Of a DNA stretch of 64,000 bases, positions 6,482-15,132 are shown piece after piece. Source of the stretch: UBA1563 sp037440065. GTDB lineage: Bacteria > Bacteroidota > Ignavibacteria > Ignavibacteriales > Ignavibacteriaceae. The stretch is from NCBI GenBank assembly GCA_037440065.1, contig JBBIUV010000019.1, positions 124,001 to 188,000 on the forward strand, written 5' to 3'. The notes beneath the pieces are model-generated. The model was not told where the DNA came from, searched no databases, and worked only from the letters and a program-made list of their open reading frames with translations. A program made the position numbers and the translations under genes. Position 1 is the first letter of the stretch. Each line of letters starts with the position of its first letter.

Positions 6482-9253
6482 ATGAAACAAGAAACTATAA
6501 TTTTGTCCAACAGCGAAAAAGATATACCGCTAAAGTTGGATGTAAAGGAATTGGGAACACTCCTCGGGAATGTAATTATTGCACAAGAAGACCGTGAGCT
6601 TTTTGACGTCGTTGAACGTCTTCGTAGTCTTACCAAGGAGTTTCGCCTCAACGTCTCGTCTCAGGCAAGAAATGAAATAAAAAAAATAGTAAACTCGCTT
6701 TCTCTTGACCGTGCTCATAAAGTGGTTCGTGCGTTTTCGGTTTATTTTGTTCTGATAAACGCTGCTTATGAAGTTCATCGGATAAGAAGACAGCGCGCTC
6801 ACGTTTTTCAAAATGATAAACCGCAGAAAGGTTCTCTTGCCGAGGCAATCAATTTATTGAAGAATGAGAATCTATCTCGAAAAGAAGTTGAAGAGATCTT
6901 TGAAGCCATCGACATTATTCCCGTTTTTACGGCGCATCCTACGGAAGCAACACGACAAACAATTCTCAGAAAAATATTATTGATAAGTGAATTATTAATC
7001 CGGAAAGAGACATTAAAATTAACCCCGAAAGAGCTTATCGAAATTAATACTCAATTACAAACGGAAATTACCTTGTTGTGGCAATCCAACGAAATAAGAT
7101 TCCACAAAGTTACCGTCAAGGATGAAATACAACGGGGACTCTTTTTCTTTGAACAGGTTTTGTATAACGGGATAGCAAAATTTTATCAAAGACTAAATCT
7201 TGAAACGAACAAAACATTCGAATTAAATGTTTCAAAGTCGATCATTAATTTCGGTTCATGGATGGGAGGCGACCGGGATGGACATCCTTACGTAACAACA
7301 ACGGTTACAAAAGAAACGGTTAAAAAACATCAGAAAACTTTATTTAAACTTTATGTAAAAGACCTTGATGCATTATATGACTCTTTAAGCACATCACTAC
7401 ACCAAGTGGAGGCAAGCAAAGATCTGAAAGTCTCGGTTGAGAAAGAGCGGCTGTTGCTTGCGTTGGATGAAAGTGATAATGTTTTGAGAGATCCTTCGGA
7501 AATATACCGTACGAAACTCCTTTTCATTTATACCAAACTCCAAAACACACTTGAACGAAAAAAGTATTACTACCAAAACGCAGAAGAATTTATAAACGAT
7601 CTTGAAATAATGTACAAGAGTTTAAAACAAAATCGCGGTGAGCTGATTGGAGAGCTGCGGCTCCTTCCGCTGATTTATAAAGCAAAAACATTTAAATTTC
7701 ATTTGCTAACGCTTGATATAAGACAAAACGCTTCGTTATTGCGTAGATCAATAAATGAAATATTCGAATACACGGAAGTTCAAAAAAACTTTTCCTCTCT
7801 TGCGGAAGAAGAAAAAATCAAAATTCTTACCGAACAATTTTTGATAACCCGTCCTTTAATAAAATCAGAAGAAATTTTTCAACTGGAAACAAAACAAGTT
7901 CTCCAGGAGTTTGGTTTACTAAAATGGGCTCAGGAAAATGTTTCGATTGAAGCTTGCAACGATTACATCATCAGCACAAACTCATTTGTAAGTGATGTGT
8001 TAACGGCTTTGCTGCTTGCAAAAGAAACAGGATTAATTCAGGTTCATCATGGCGAAATTATTTCATCAAACGTTGATTTACTTCCTCTCTTTGAAACGAT
8101 TGAAGATTTACAAAATGCTAACGAACAAATGGATATTCTTTTTAAGAATGACGCCTATAAACTTCAGTTGCAAAAGAGAAATTATGTACAAAAAATTATG
8201 ATCGGTTATTCCGACAGCAATAAAGACGGTGGAATAGTTACGTCTAACTTTGAGTTGTACAAATCGCAAATAAGATTAAAAAGTCTCTGTAAAGAAAATA
8301 ACATTGAGTTAATTCTTTTTCATGGTAGAGGCGGAAGCACTTCTCGTGGCGGCGGACCGCTTAATCAATCTATTTTAGCACAACCGCACGGAACAATAGA
8401 CGGGAAAATAAAGATCACCGAGCAGGGAGAAATGATATCATCTAAATATTTGATTCCTGAAATCGCAGAACGAAGTTTAGAGTTGATGACTTCAGCGGTA
8501 ATTCTTGCTACAGCCAAAACCAGGTTTAAACAGAAAGAAGATGCTTTTTATAAATATGAAAATCGCTTCGAGAACATTTCTAATTTTGCATTTGAACATT
8601 ATCGCGGACTAATTACAAATCCACATTTTTATGACTATTTCAGAACAGCTACACCGATTGATATTATTGAACAGATTGAGATCGGTTCCAGACCGCCATC
8701 GAGAAAAAAGGGACGTGATATTAGGAATCTTCGCGCAATACCATGGGTATTTGCATGGACGCAAAACCGGCAGACAATAACCGGTTGGTATGGATTCGGA
8801 TTTGCCGTTACAAAAGCAGTTGAAGAAAAATTGATTTCATGGAAGCAGCTGCAAAAAATGTATGGTGAATGGGACTTTTTTAAAGTGCTGGTAGAAAACA
8901 TTGAAATGGTATTGCTAAAAACCGATTTTGCAATTGCAAGTGAATATCTTACCCTTTGTTCCAGTGATAAATCAGCAATTGAAATTTTTAAAATGATAAA
9001 AAGCGAATATGAAAGAACGCGTACAGCGGTGCTGAAGATTACGGGAGAAAAAATACTGTTGGATGAAAACCAGTCATTGCAACGATCTATTATGTTAAGA
9101 AATCCCTACATTGATCCGATAAGTTTTATACAAGTTGCGTTCATAAAAAAATACCGGAAGAAGAATGTTTCATCATCAGAAAAAGAAAAATTGTTATCAT
9201 TGCTTCGTTCAACAGTGAACGGTATTTCGGCGGGAATTAGGAATACAGGATGA
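6482..9253 (+). CDS. ppc: Phosphoenolpyruvate carboxylase
   Basis: A 923-residue bacterial-type PEP carboxylase, which adds bicarbonate to PEP to form oxaloacetate and refill the TCA cycle. Key motifs are all present: TAHPTEATRQT with the catalytic His152, WMGGDRDGHPYVT (about 257-270), the glycine-rich SDSNKDGG near residue 578, FHGRGGSTSRGGGP near 613 (PEP/bicarbonate site), QGEMISSKY near 647, and the C-terminal RNPYIDPIS followed by an NTG end. The length matches the family. It is monocistronic: 202 bases of non-coding DNA precede it, and a strong bidirectional hairpin separates it from convergent rseP. Confidence 0.97.
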   Translation: MKQETIILSNSEKDIPLKLDVKELGTLLGNVIIAQEDRELFDVVERLRSLTKEFRLNVSSQARNEIKKIVNSLSLDRAHKVVRAFSVYFVLINAAYEVHRIRRQRAHVFQNDKPQKGSLAEAINLLKNENLSRKEVEEIFEAIDIIPVFTAHPTEATRQTILRKILLISELLIRKETLKLTPKELIEINTQLQTEITLLWQSNEIRFHKVTVKDEIQRGLFFFEQVLYNGIAKFYQRLNLETNKTFELNVSKSIINFGSWMGGDRDGHPYVTTTVTKETVKKHQKTLFKLYVKDLDALYDSLSTSLHQVEASKDLKVSVEKERLLLALDESDNVLRDPSEIYRTKLLFIYTKLQNTLERKKYYYQNAEEFINDLEIMYKSLKQNRGELIGELRLLPLIYKAKTFKFHLLTLDIRQNASLLRRSINEIFEYTEVQKNFSSLAEEEKIKILTEQFLITRPLIKSEEIFQLETKQVLQEFGLLKWAQENVSIEACNDYIISTNSFVSDVLTALLLAKETGLIQVHHGEIISSNVDLLPLFETIEDLQNANEQMDILFKNDAYKLQLQKRNYVQKIMIGYSDSNKDGGIVTSNFELYKSQIRLKSLCKENNIELILFHGRGGSTSRGGGPLNQSILAQPHGTIDGKIKITEQGEMISSKYLIPEIAERSLELMTSAVILATAKTRFKQKEDAFYKYENRFENISNFAFEHYRGLITNPHFYDYFRTATPIDIIEQIEIGSRPPSRKKGRDIRNLRAIPWVFAWTQNRQTITGWYGFGFAVTKAVEEKLISWKQLQKMYGEWDFFKVLVENIEMVLLKTDFAIASEYLTLCSSDKSAIEIFKMIKSEYERTRTAVLKITGEKILLDENQSLQRSIMLRNPYIDPISFIQVAFIKKYRKKNVSSSEKEKLLSLLRSTVNGISAGIRNTG

Positions 9254-9288
9254 TGAAGCCCACCTGGAAAAGAAATGTTTAAAATGAA

Positions 9289-9324
9289 AAAAGGTTATAA
9301 CATCGATTCGTGTTATAACCTTTT
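9289..9324. terminator. Bidirectional terminator between ppc and rseP
   Basis: A perfect 14-bp stem AAAAGGTTATAACA (9289-9302) / TGTTATAACCTTTT (9311-9324) has an 8-base loop. The A/T flanks give a U-rich tail in both directions, as expected between two convergent genes. Confidence 0.85.
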
Positions 9325-9344
9325 CCGTTTAATAAAAACAAATC

Positions 9345-10703
9345 TTACATATTCAAAATATCATTATAAATAATAAACGCGGTAAGTAAAAAGAAGAGAA
9401 CCAATCCGGTATTTTGGATTGCAATTTTTACTTTTATAGGAAGCTCACGTTTAATAAATCCTTCGATAAGAATTACGATCAAATGTCCGCCGTCTAAAAC
9501 CGGAAGGGGAAGAATGTTAATGATCGCAAGGTTTAAGCTCAGTAGAGCAAGGAACATCAAAAAGCTTGACAAACCGGAATCGGCAGAACGGGCTGCAAAT
9601 TGAGCAATACGTATCGGTCCGCCGAACGCTTTTCCCATCTCGATTTTACCGGTGATAACATTTTTAAGCATTACAAAAGTTAGCTCCGTCATTCTTGTAA
9701 TATCTTTTAGACTTAACGCAACGGATTCAAACGCGCCGTAAGTAATTCTTTCCGTTGGTCCAAGGTAAATATATCCGCCAAGCAATATTCCTATTTTTCC
9801 CTCTTTGTTTGGAGCAACACTTAAGGCAACCGTATCTTTATCTCTTAGAACAGCTAGCGAAAGTGTTTTCCCTTTGGAAGAAGAAATAGTTTCGATAGTT
9901 TGTTCAACAGAAACGAGTTCTTCGTTATCAATTTTTAAGAGAACATCGTTTATTTTTATTCCAGCAGAATCAGCTTTAGAATTTTTCAAAACATCGCCGA
10001 CAACCGGTTTTAAATTTTCTGTAGTTAAGAACATTCCCTTTGATTCATCAGCGGGAATTTTTTTTCTCGGAACCGAAAGCCAAACGTCTTCATTATTTCT
10101 TTTAACTTTTACTTTTATGTCTTTCCCCATCGTGTTAACAAAAACTTCAGTACGGATATCTTCCCAATAATTAACCGGTGTACCGTTAACCGAAAGAATT
10201 TTGTCGTGCGATTGGAATCCGGCCAATTCAGCCGCGCTTCCTTGATGCACAACTCCGATGGTCGTGGTTTTAGTATATTGTTTTCCATAAAAGAAATTTG
10301 ATCCCCAGAAAATTGCAACAGCAAGAAACAAATTCATTGCAACACCGGCGGTGATAACAAAAACTTTTTTGCCGGTACTTTTAGAGCGGAATTCCCAAGG
10401 CTGTGGTTCGCTTTCGGCAAAACTTGTATCCATGCTTTCATCAACCATTCCGGCAATTTTTACATAACCGCCAAGCGGTAATAAACAAAGGCGATAGTCG
10501 GTGTTTCCCTCGCCGTCAAAATCTTTTGCCAATGGTCCGTAAGTAAAACCTGATTTTTTATTGAATCCGAACAACCGGTAACCGAAACCAATTGCAAAGG
10601 CATCAACACGCATTCCGCTCAATTTTGCTGCGGCAAAATGACCGAACTCGTGAATAAAAACCAGTATCGCAATTGTTATAATAAAATAAATTAATTCACT
10701 CAT
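9345..10703 (-). CDS. rseP: Site-2 intramembrane metalloprotease RseP
   Basis: A 452-residue M50 zinc protease. It cleaves membrane-spanning regulators such as anti-sigma factors and signal-peptide remnants. The zinc ligands HEFGH are at residues 18-22 in the first membrane helix, and the third ligand lies in NILPLPVLDGGH (Asp404) in a later helix. Two PDZ domains sit between them (about residues 125-215 and 220-300), where GSAAELAGFQSHDKILSVNG and ADSAGIKINDVLLKIDNEE are recognisable. A sequence AAGGAGC precedes the start. The stop of dxr lies 17 bases upstream, giving the common dxr-rseP pair. Confidence 0.95.
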   Translation of the reverse strand: MSELIYFIITIAILVFIHEFGHFAAAKLSGMRVDAFAIGFGYRLFGFNKKSGFTYGPLAKDFDGEGNTDYRLCLLPLGGYVKIAGMVDESMDTSFAESEPQPWEFRSKSTGKKVFVITAGVAMNLFLAVAIFWGSNFFYGKQYTKTTTIGVVHQGSAAELAGFQSHDKILSVNGTPVNYWEDIRTEVFVNTMGKDIKVKVKRNNEDVWLSVPRKKIPADESKGMFLTTENLKPVVGDVLKNSKADSAGIKINDVLLKIDNEELVSVEQTIETISSSKGKTLSLAVLRDKDTVALSVAPNKEGKIGILLGGYIYLGPTERITYGAFESVALSLKDITRMTELTFVMLKNVITGKIEMGKAFGGPIRIAQFAARSADSGLSSFLMFLALLSLNLAIINILPLPVLDGGHLIVILIEGFIKRELPIKVKIAIQNTGLVLFFLLTAFIIYNDILNM

Positions 10704-10720
10704 AAACCAAAAAGCTCCTT

Positions 10721-11863
10721 TTAGACCAATTGTTCCGCAAAAATTCTTGTTTCTTTATCACACTCTATTATCGTTTCAAGATCTGGTTTAACATGGTTTT
10801 CAAATCTTTCCAACGATCTGGAAATAATTTCCGGTATTGCCGAAAACTTTATTTTTCCTTTTAAAAATTTATCTACAGCCACTTCATTTGAAGCATTCAA
10901 AATGCAGGGGGAAGTTCCTCCGGCATTCAATACATTAAAAGCCAATTTCAGGCATTCAAATTTATCAAAATCCGGCTCAAAAAACGTTAACGTTTGTATC
11001 AACGGTAACTCGGTTTTCACAAATTGCGAAGCAAATCTATCCGGATAAGTTAACGCATATTGGATCGGCAATTTCATGTCGGGTGTGCTTAACTGCGCTT
11101 TCATTGAACCGTCAACAAACTTTACCATCGAATGAATGATCGATTGAGGATGAACCACAATTTCAATTTTTTCTGTCGGCAGATCAAACAACCATCTCGC
11201 TTCAATTACTTCCAACCCTTTGTTCATCATCGAAGCTGAATCAATGGTAATCTTGTTTCCCATTTTCCAATTTGGATGATTTAGCGCTTCTTTTACCGTT
11301 ACTTCAGCGAATTCTTTTTTTGTTTTGTTTAAAAAAGGTCCTCCGCTTGCAGTTAAAATAAGTTTTTCTACACCGGATATATTTTCACCGACAAGGCATT
11401 GAAATATCGCGTTATGTTCAGAATCAACAGGAAGAAGTTCTGCATTATATTTTTTTGCAAGTTCGGTAACCAACTCACCCGCTACCACAAGCGTTTCTTT
11501 ATTTGCCAGAGCAATTCGCTTGCTGCGCTTAATTGCTTCAATTGTTGGCGCTAATCCGCAAAAACCAACCATCGCACCGACAAAAATATTATAATCGTAA
11601 TCGGCAGCGATTGAGAGTAATCCCTTTTCACCGGAAAGTACTTCACATTTGTTTCCGACTTTTCTTTTTAATTCAGCTGCAAGACTCTCATCTTTAACTG
11701 CCACAACTTTTGGGTGAAATTCGTCAATCTGTTTTTCAAGAAGATCAACGCGTGTGTTTACAGTTAAGGCTTCAATCGAAAAATGATCTGGAAATTTTCT
11801 GATCACTTCTACAGTATTTATTCCGATCGATCCGGTTGAGCCTAAAATGGCGACTTTCTTCAT
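10721..11863 (-). CDS. dxr: 1-deoxy-D-xylulose 5-phosphate reductoisomerase
   Basis: A 380-residue enzyme of the non-mevalonate isoprenoid pathway; it converts DXP to MEP with NADPH. N-terminal nucleotide motif GSTGSIGINTVEVI; LANKETLVVAGELV; the active-site region LPVDSEHNAIFQCL; SGGPFLNKTK; HPNWKMGNKITIDSASMMNKGLEVIEA (split here for reading as the substrate loop and Ser-Asn-Lys region); and the C-terminal HPQSIIHSMV. The ATG at 11863 gives the conserved MKKVAILGSTGS start; an upstream GTG at 11887 would add eight residues without a good ribosome binding site. Isoprenoids would thus come from the MEP route. Transcribed ahead of rseP. Confidence 0.95.
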   Translation of the reverse strand: MKKVAILGSTGSIGINTVEVIRKFPDHFSIEALTVNTRVDLLEKQIDEFHPKVVAVKDESLAAELKRKVGNKCEVLSGEKGLLSIAADYDYNIFVGAMVGFCGLAPTIEAIKRSKRIALANKETLVVAGELVTELAKKYNAELLPVDSEHNAIFQCLVGENISGVEKLILTASGGPFLNKTKKEFAEVTVKEALNHPNWKMGNKITIDSASMMNKGLEVIEARWLFDLPTEKIEIVVHPQSIIHSMVKFVDGSMKAQLSTPDMKLPIQYALTYPDRFASQFVKTELPLIQTLTFFEPDFDKFECLKLAFNVLNAGGTSPCILNASNEVAVDKFLKGKIKFSAIPEIISRSLERFENHVKPDLETIIECDKETRIFAEQLV

Positions 11864-11911
11864 CTTAGGCAACTCTAATAACAACACTAATTTTGAGTAA
11901 ATGATTCATTC

Positions 11912-12403
11912 TTACATCAAATTCTTTGTTAAAGCCAGCAGAAGATTTATAACGATAAGCAAATTTACTGTGGTCAATACTTTTTCTAGCAACGCAATCT
12001 TTTTATAAACTTCTTCTGAAAGAGGTGAATTTTCAGCCTCACTTTTTTCGATCTCAAGTCGAATTTTTTTTGCAGTTGGAATAACCACTGCCCCAATTAG
12101 GGTCATTACTAAAACTATAATAAACTGTTTGGTATAGAGCCAATGATTAGCGCCGGAAGCAAATCGAAAAAAACCGTAATTCATAGAAATTGAAAGAAAC
12201 ATTCCCGAAAGGATAATTCCTGTTGCGCCAACCATTCCTCCTAAATTTGTAATTTTTAACCAGAAAGAGAGAAGTGTTTTTTCGCTTCCGGTTCCTTTTT
12301 TTGCACGAATAGTTTTACGTAAAAGTAAATCGGTTGGAATTACACCTAACCACACGATTACCGAAACAACGTGGATTGCTCTAACAACGAAATATTCAGT
12401 CAT
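11912..12403 (-). CDS. DUF2269/CopD-like integral membrane protein
   Basis: A 163-residue protein with four predicted membrane helices (about residues 5-25, 50-72, 88-110 and 138-160). The opening VVRAIHVVSVIVWLGVIPTDLL, with a His in helix 1, and the W-L-x-x-K-Q segment before helix 3 resemble the DUF2269/CopD-type four-helix membrane families, some of which bind haem or metal. No partner gene gives a role. It lies 48 bases upstream of dxr on the same strand and could be co-transcribed with it. The function is unknown. Confidence 0.6.
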   Translation of the reverse strand: MTEYFVVRAIHVVSVIVWLGVIPTDLLLRKTIRAKKGTGSEKTLLSFWLKITNLGGMVGATGIILSGMFLSISMNYGFFRFASGANHWLYTKQFIIVLVMTLIGAVVIPTAKKIRLEIEKSEAENSPLSEEVYKKIALLEKVLTTVNLLIVINLLLALTKNLM

Positions 12404-12540
12404 AAATTTATCCTTTTTGTATTAAAATATAAGAAATTTAAGTACGTGATTATAGGGCAAATTTCTTGCGAAAAGAAAGAGATTTGTTCTTAGCTGAACT
12501 AATTGATGTTTGGGTGTGGTGTTGTAAGGGGAAAAAGAAA

Positions 12541-12569
12541 AAGCGATAATTTATATCTCATTATCGCTT
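12541..12569 (-). terminator. Terminator of the YceI-pirin-nitroreductase unit
   Basis: A perfect 10-bp stem AAGCGATAAT (12541-12550) / ATTATCGCTT (12560-12569) has a 9-base loop. Read on the minus strand it lies 19 bases after the YceI stop and is followed by TTTCTTTTTCC, a U-rich tail. Confidence 0.8.
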
Positions 12570-12588
12570 CTTCTCTAAAGGGATTATA

Positions 12589-13176
12589 TTACTTTTGCAA
12601 ACCGAATTCGAGTTTTAAGCTGATATCAACATCTTTTCCTACAACAAGTCCGCCGGTTTCAACTGCTTTGCTCCAGGACAAACCGTAATCAAATCTATTT
12701 ATAGTTGTTGTTGCGACCCAGCCCGATTTTACATTTCCCCAAGGGTCTTTAATTTCTCCGTTAAATTTAGCGTTTAAAGTAACAGATTTTGTAACTCCGT
12801 GCATGGTGTAATCGCCGGTAATTTTGTAACTATTTTTACCGGTTGCTTTGATTGATTTGCTGACGAAAGTTATTTCAGGAAATTTTTCTGCAGAGAAAAA
12901 ATCATCTGATTTTAAATGTTTATCTCTTGCTTCATTATCAGTATTTACAGAAGCGACTTTAATAACCGCTTCAACGTTTTGAAGATTTCCTTTTTCGTCG
13001 GTAGTAACCGTGGCTTCATAGTCATTGAATTTTCCTTCAACTTCAGAAACTACAAGGTGACTTATTGCAAAGCCAACTTTTGAATGCGCTTTATCTACTT
13101 TCCAGATTTTTGTTTGTGCAAATGAGCTTGCAGTTATTAAGAGCAACGCTACGGTTGCGAGAATGATTTTTTTCAT
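12589..13176 (-). CDS. YceI family periplasmic protein
   Basis: A 195-residue secreted protein with signal peptide MKKIILATVALLLITASSFAQ. It is followed by the YceI lipocalin-like domain: WKVDKAHSKVGFAISHLVVSEVEG (in two pieces, D-x-x-H-S and F-x-I-x-H-L), the central DDFFSAEKFPEITFVSKS, and YTMHGVTKSVTLNAKF. Family members bind an isoprenoid quinone or similar lipid in a beta barrel and are often induced by stress or low pH. It is last in a minus-strand run behind marR, nitroreductase and pirin, with 28 bases to pirin, so it probably belongs to the MarR-controlled set. A terminator follows. Confidence 0.92.
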   Translation of the reverse strand: MKKIILATVALLLITASSFAQTKIWKVDKAHSKVGFAISHLVVSEVEGKFNDYEATVTTDEKGNLQNVEAVIKVASVNTDNEARDKHLKSDDFFSAEKFPEITFVSKSIKATGKNSYKITGDYTMHGVTKSVTLNAKFNGEIKDPWGNVKSGWVATTTINRFDYGLSWSKAVETGGLVVGKDVDISLKLEFGLQK

Positions 13177-13204
13177 GTTGTTTTCCTTTTTTTGTTTATT
13201 GAAT

Positions 13205-13906
13205 TTAAATTTTTACATCGAACAACATTAGTTCGGCGTTTGTAATTGAAGTGATGGCAACTTCGCTTTCTTCTGTAACTTCAAGAGCATCGCCATTTGA
13301 AAGAGTAATATTTCCAACCGCTAACTCACCGGAGACAGTTTGAAGAAAAATTCCCCTTCCTTTTTCAATCTTAATTTTTATTTCTTTTCCTTTTTCAAGA
13401 TCAGCCAAATAAAGATTAACATCCTGGCTGATAAAAATTCTTTGTTCACTCTTATTGTTTGATGCAACAAGTTGAAGTTTGTTTTTCCTTTCCCCTTTAT
13501 CAAGAGTGATCTGCTCATAAGAAGGCGTTAAATCATTTTGATCCGGCATAATCCAAATTTGGAACAAGTGAACGTCTTCTACCTTTGAAGGATTAAATTC
13601 AGAATGATAAACACCTTTTCCGGCTGTCATTTTTTGTAAATCTCCGGCTTGAATAATCGAGTGCGTTCCAGTGCTGTCCCGATGTTCAAGAGCACCTTGT
13701 AGGACATAAGTAACAATTTCCATGTTTTTGTGGGGATGCATTGGGAATCCCGAAGCTGGGACCACGAAGTCTTCGTTTAACACTCTCAACGGACCAAAGT
13801 GCATTCTGTTTCTATCGAAATATTCGGAGAAAGAAAAAGAATGAAAGCTATCGAGCCAAGCAATTTTTGTTCTACCTCGCTGATTACTTTTTAAAATATT
13901 AATCAT
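13205..13906 (-). CDS. Pirin family protein
   Basis: A 233-residue bicupin pirin. The metal ligands of the N-terminal cupin are all visible: His57 and His59 in PMHPHKNMEIVTYVLQG, then His101 and Glu103 in GKGVYHSEFN. The typical HRDS-x-G and the C-terminal cupin with GNITLSNGDALEV are also present. Bacterial pirins such as YhhW have quercetin 2,3-dioxygenase activity; others act as redox-sensitive regulators. It starts 8 bases after the nitroreductase stop and so lies in the same operon, which fits a role in handling electrophilic or quinone-type compounds (inference). Confidence 0.93.
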   Translation of the reverse strand: MINILKSNQRGRTKIAWLDSFHSFSFSEYFDRNRMHFGPLRVLNEDFVVPASGFPMHPHKNMEIVTYVLQGALEHRDSTGTHSIIQAGDLQKMTAGKGVYHSEFNPSKVEDVHLFQIWIMPDQNDLTPSYEQITLDKGERKNKLQLVASNNKSEQRIFISQDVNLYLADLEKGKEIKIKIEKGRGIFLQTVSGELAVGNITLSNGDALEVTEESEVAITSITNAELMLFDVKI

Positions 13907-13914
13907 GTTGATAC

Positions 13915-14541
13915 CTAGTTTTTTTGAAAATCATTTAATTCAAAAAATGGATTTCCCCAATTATTTCTGAAAACAAATTCGTTTAGAGATTTTCTTTTTC
14001 GGTTGGCGAAGTGCCGTTCTTTTTTTTCTTTAAAAGTTTCGGTTTCCGGCAGATAGCCAAGAGCAAGGATAGAGACAGCAACGTATTCTTCACCCAATTG
14101 GAACACTTTTGTAGCTTTATCACGGTGAAAACCACCCATCTGATTTACATGGATGTCCATAGCAACAGCCTGCAGCGATAAATTTGTAACACTAGCGCCC
14201 AAATCATAAAGCGCATGAAAATTTTCTGCGCCGTTGTGTGAAGAGCGAAGAGAAGCGATTGTTAAAATCAACGCAGAAGCATTTGCAGCCCAAACTTTGT
14301 TTCCATCCGTTAAAAGATTTAACATCTTTTCAAACTGTTCAGGATTATCTTTTGTAACAATTATGAATTTCCATGGTTGCTCGTTATAAGCGGAAGGAGT
14401 CCAGCGAGCTGCTTCAAACAGTTGTGAGATTTGCGAAGAAGAAATTTTTTTTGCCGGTTCGAATTCTCTTGGGCTCCATCTTTTCTTAATAAGATTTAAT
14501 ATTTCGTTAGTTTGTTCAGTATTTGTTGATTCAATTTGCAT
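13915..14541 (-). CDS. Nitroreductase family flavoprotein
   Basis: A 208-residue FMN-dependent nitroreductase. Typical motifs: KKRWSPREFEPAKKISSSQI at the N-terminus, the FMN-binding RWTPSAYNEQPWKFI near residues 51-65, the segment DLGASVTNLSLQAVAMDIHVNQMGGF (in parts), and the late AVSILALGYLPE. Such enzymes use NAD(P)H to reduce nitroaromatics, quinones or enones. It has its own copy of the MarR-type palindrome 23 bases upstream of its start and leads into pirin and YceI. Confidence 0.93.
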   Translation of the reverse strand: MQIESTNTEQTNEILNLIKKRWSPREFEPAKKISSSQISQLFEAARWTPSAYNEQPWKFIIVTKDNPEQFEKMLNLLTDGNKVWAANASALILTIASLRSSHNGAENFHALYDLGASVTNLSLQAVAMDIHVNQMGGFHRDKATKVFQLGEEYVAVSILALGYLPETETFKEKKERHFANRKRKSLNEFVFRNNWGNPFFELNDFQKN

Positions 14542-14563
14542 ATTTTATTTCTTTGAAGTTATG

Positions 14564-14583
14564 ATATTTTAAGTTTAAAATAT
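14564..14583 (-). promoter_or_regulatory. Palindromic operator in front of the nitroreductase gene
   Basis: A perfect inverted repeat ATATTTTAA-GT-TTAAAATAT lies between marR and the nitroreductase start. Its 18-base core TATTTTAAGTTTAAAATA (14565-14582) is identical to the site upstream of marR at 15079-15096, and the distance to the start codon is similar (23 versus 21 bases). A MarR-family operator is the natural reading. A -35 element at the matching position is poor. Confidence 0.75.
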
Positions 14584-14598
14584 TAACGCAAAAATTTT

Positions 14599-15057
14599 TT
14601 ATTTAGTTCCCGATAAACCGCATCCGAGTTTTTTTAACAATTTTGCGAGTTCTTCCTGTTCGTTTTCGGTAAGCACAGAAGCAAGTTTTTCAATATGTTT
14701 GGCGTGTTGAGAAAAAATATCCTCAAACAAACTTAGACCTTTTGGCGTTAGTTGAACGGTAATAGTCCGTCTATCTTCTTTGTTGTAGATTCGTTGAACA
14801 AGCCCTTCCTTTTCAAGGTTATCAACCACAAGGGTCATGTTTCCGCCGCTAACAAGCTGTTTATTGCAAAGTGTTCCAATGGTCATGGGACCTAAGTGCC
14901 CCAGGCTTTCCAATACGCTGAATTGCGGTTCGGTTAAATTAAAACTGCGAATATTTTCCAGGGACTTTTTGCTGAAAGTTGCATAAGCTCTGGCAAGCTT
15001 CACCCACATGTTGAGGGCTAAGTCTTGTTTTTTTCCATATTTTTTAGTCGTTTTCAT
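14599..15057 (-). CDS. MarR family transcriptional regulator
   Basis: A 152-residue winged-helix regulator. The MarR core is clear: LTEPQFSVLESLGHLGPMTIGTLCNKQLVSGGNMTLVVDNLEKEGLV (read as helix-turn-helix between about residues 47 and 93), then the wing IYNKEDRRTITVQLTPKGLSLF with the DRR signature. Flanking helices at both ends should form the dimer. MarR proteins usually repress their own gene and a neighbouring detoxification gene, losing DNA on binding a phenolic ligand or on thiol oxidation. Identical palindromes in front of this gene and of the nitroreductase support exactly that arrangement. Confidence 0.93.
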   Translation of the reverse strand: MKTTKKYGKKQDLALNMWVKLARAYATFSKKSLENIRSFNLTEPQFSVLESLGHLGPMTIGTLCNKQLVSGGNMTLVVDNLEKEGLVQRIYNKEDRRTITVQLTPKGLSLFEDIFSQHAKHIEKLASVLTENEQEELAKLLKKLGCGLSGTK

Positions 15058-15078
15058 GCTTTTATATTTAATGTTAAA

Positions 15079-15119
15079 TATTTTAAGTTTAAAATAGTTA
15101 ATTATATACTATCTGTCAA
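15079..15119 (-). promoter_or_regulatory. marR promoter with overlapping operator
   Basis: Read on the minus strand: TTGACA (15119-15114), a 17-base spacer, then TATTTTAA (15096-15089) as the -10 element. The 18-base palindrome TATTTTAAGTTTAAAATA (15079-15096) covers that -10 element exactly. A regulator bound here would block RNA polymerase, as expected for MarR autorepression. Confidence 0.8.
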
Positions 15120-15132
15120 GAGAAAAATTGGT

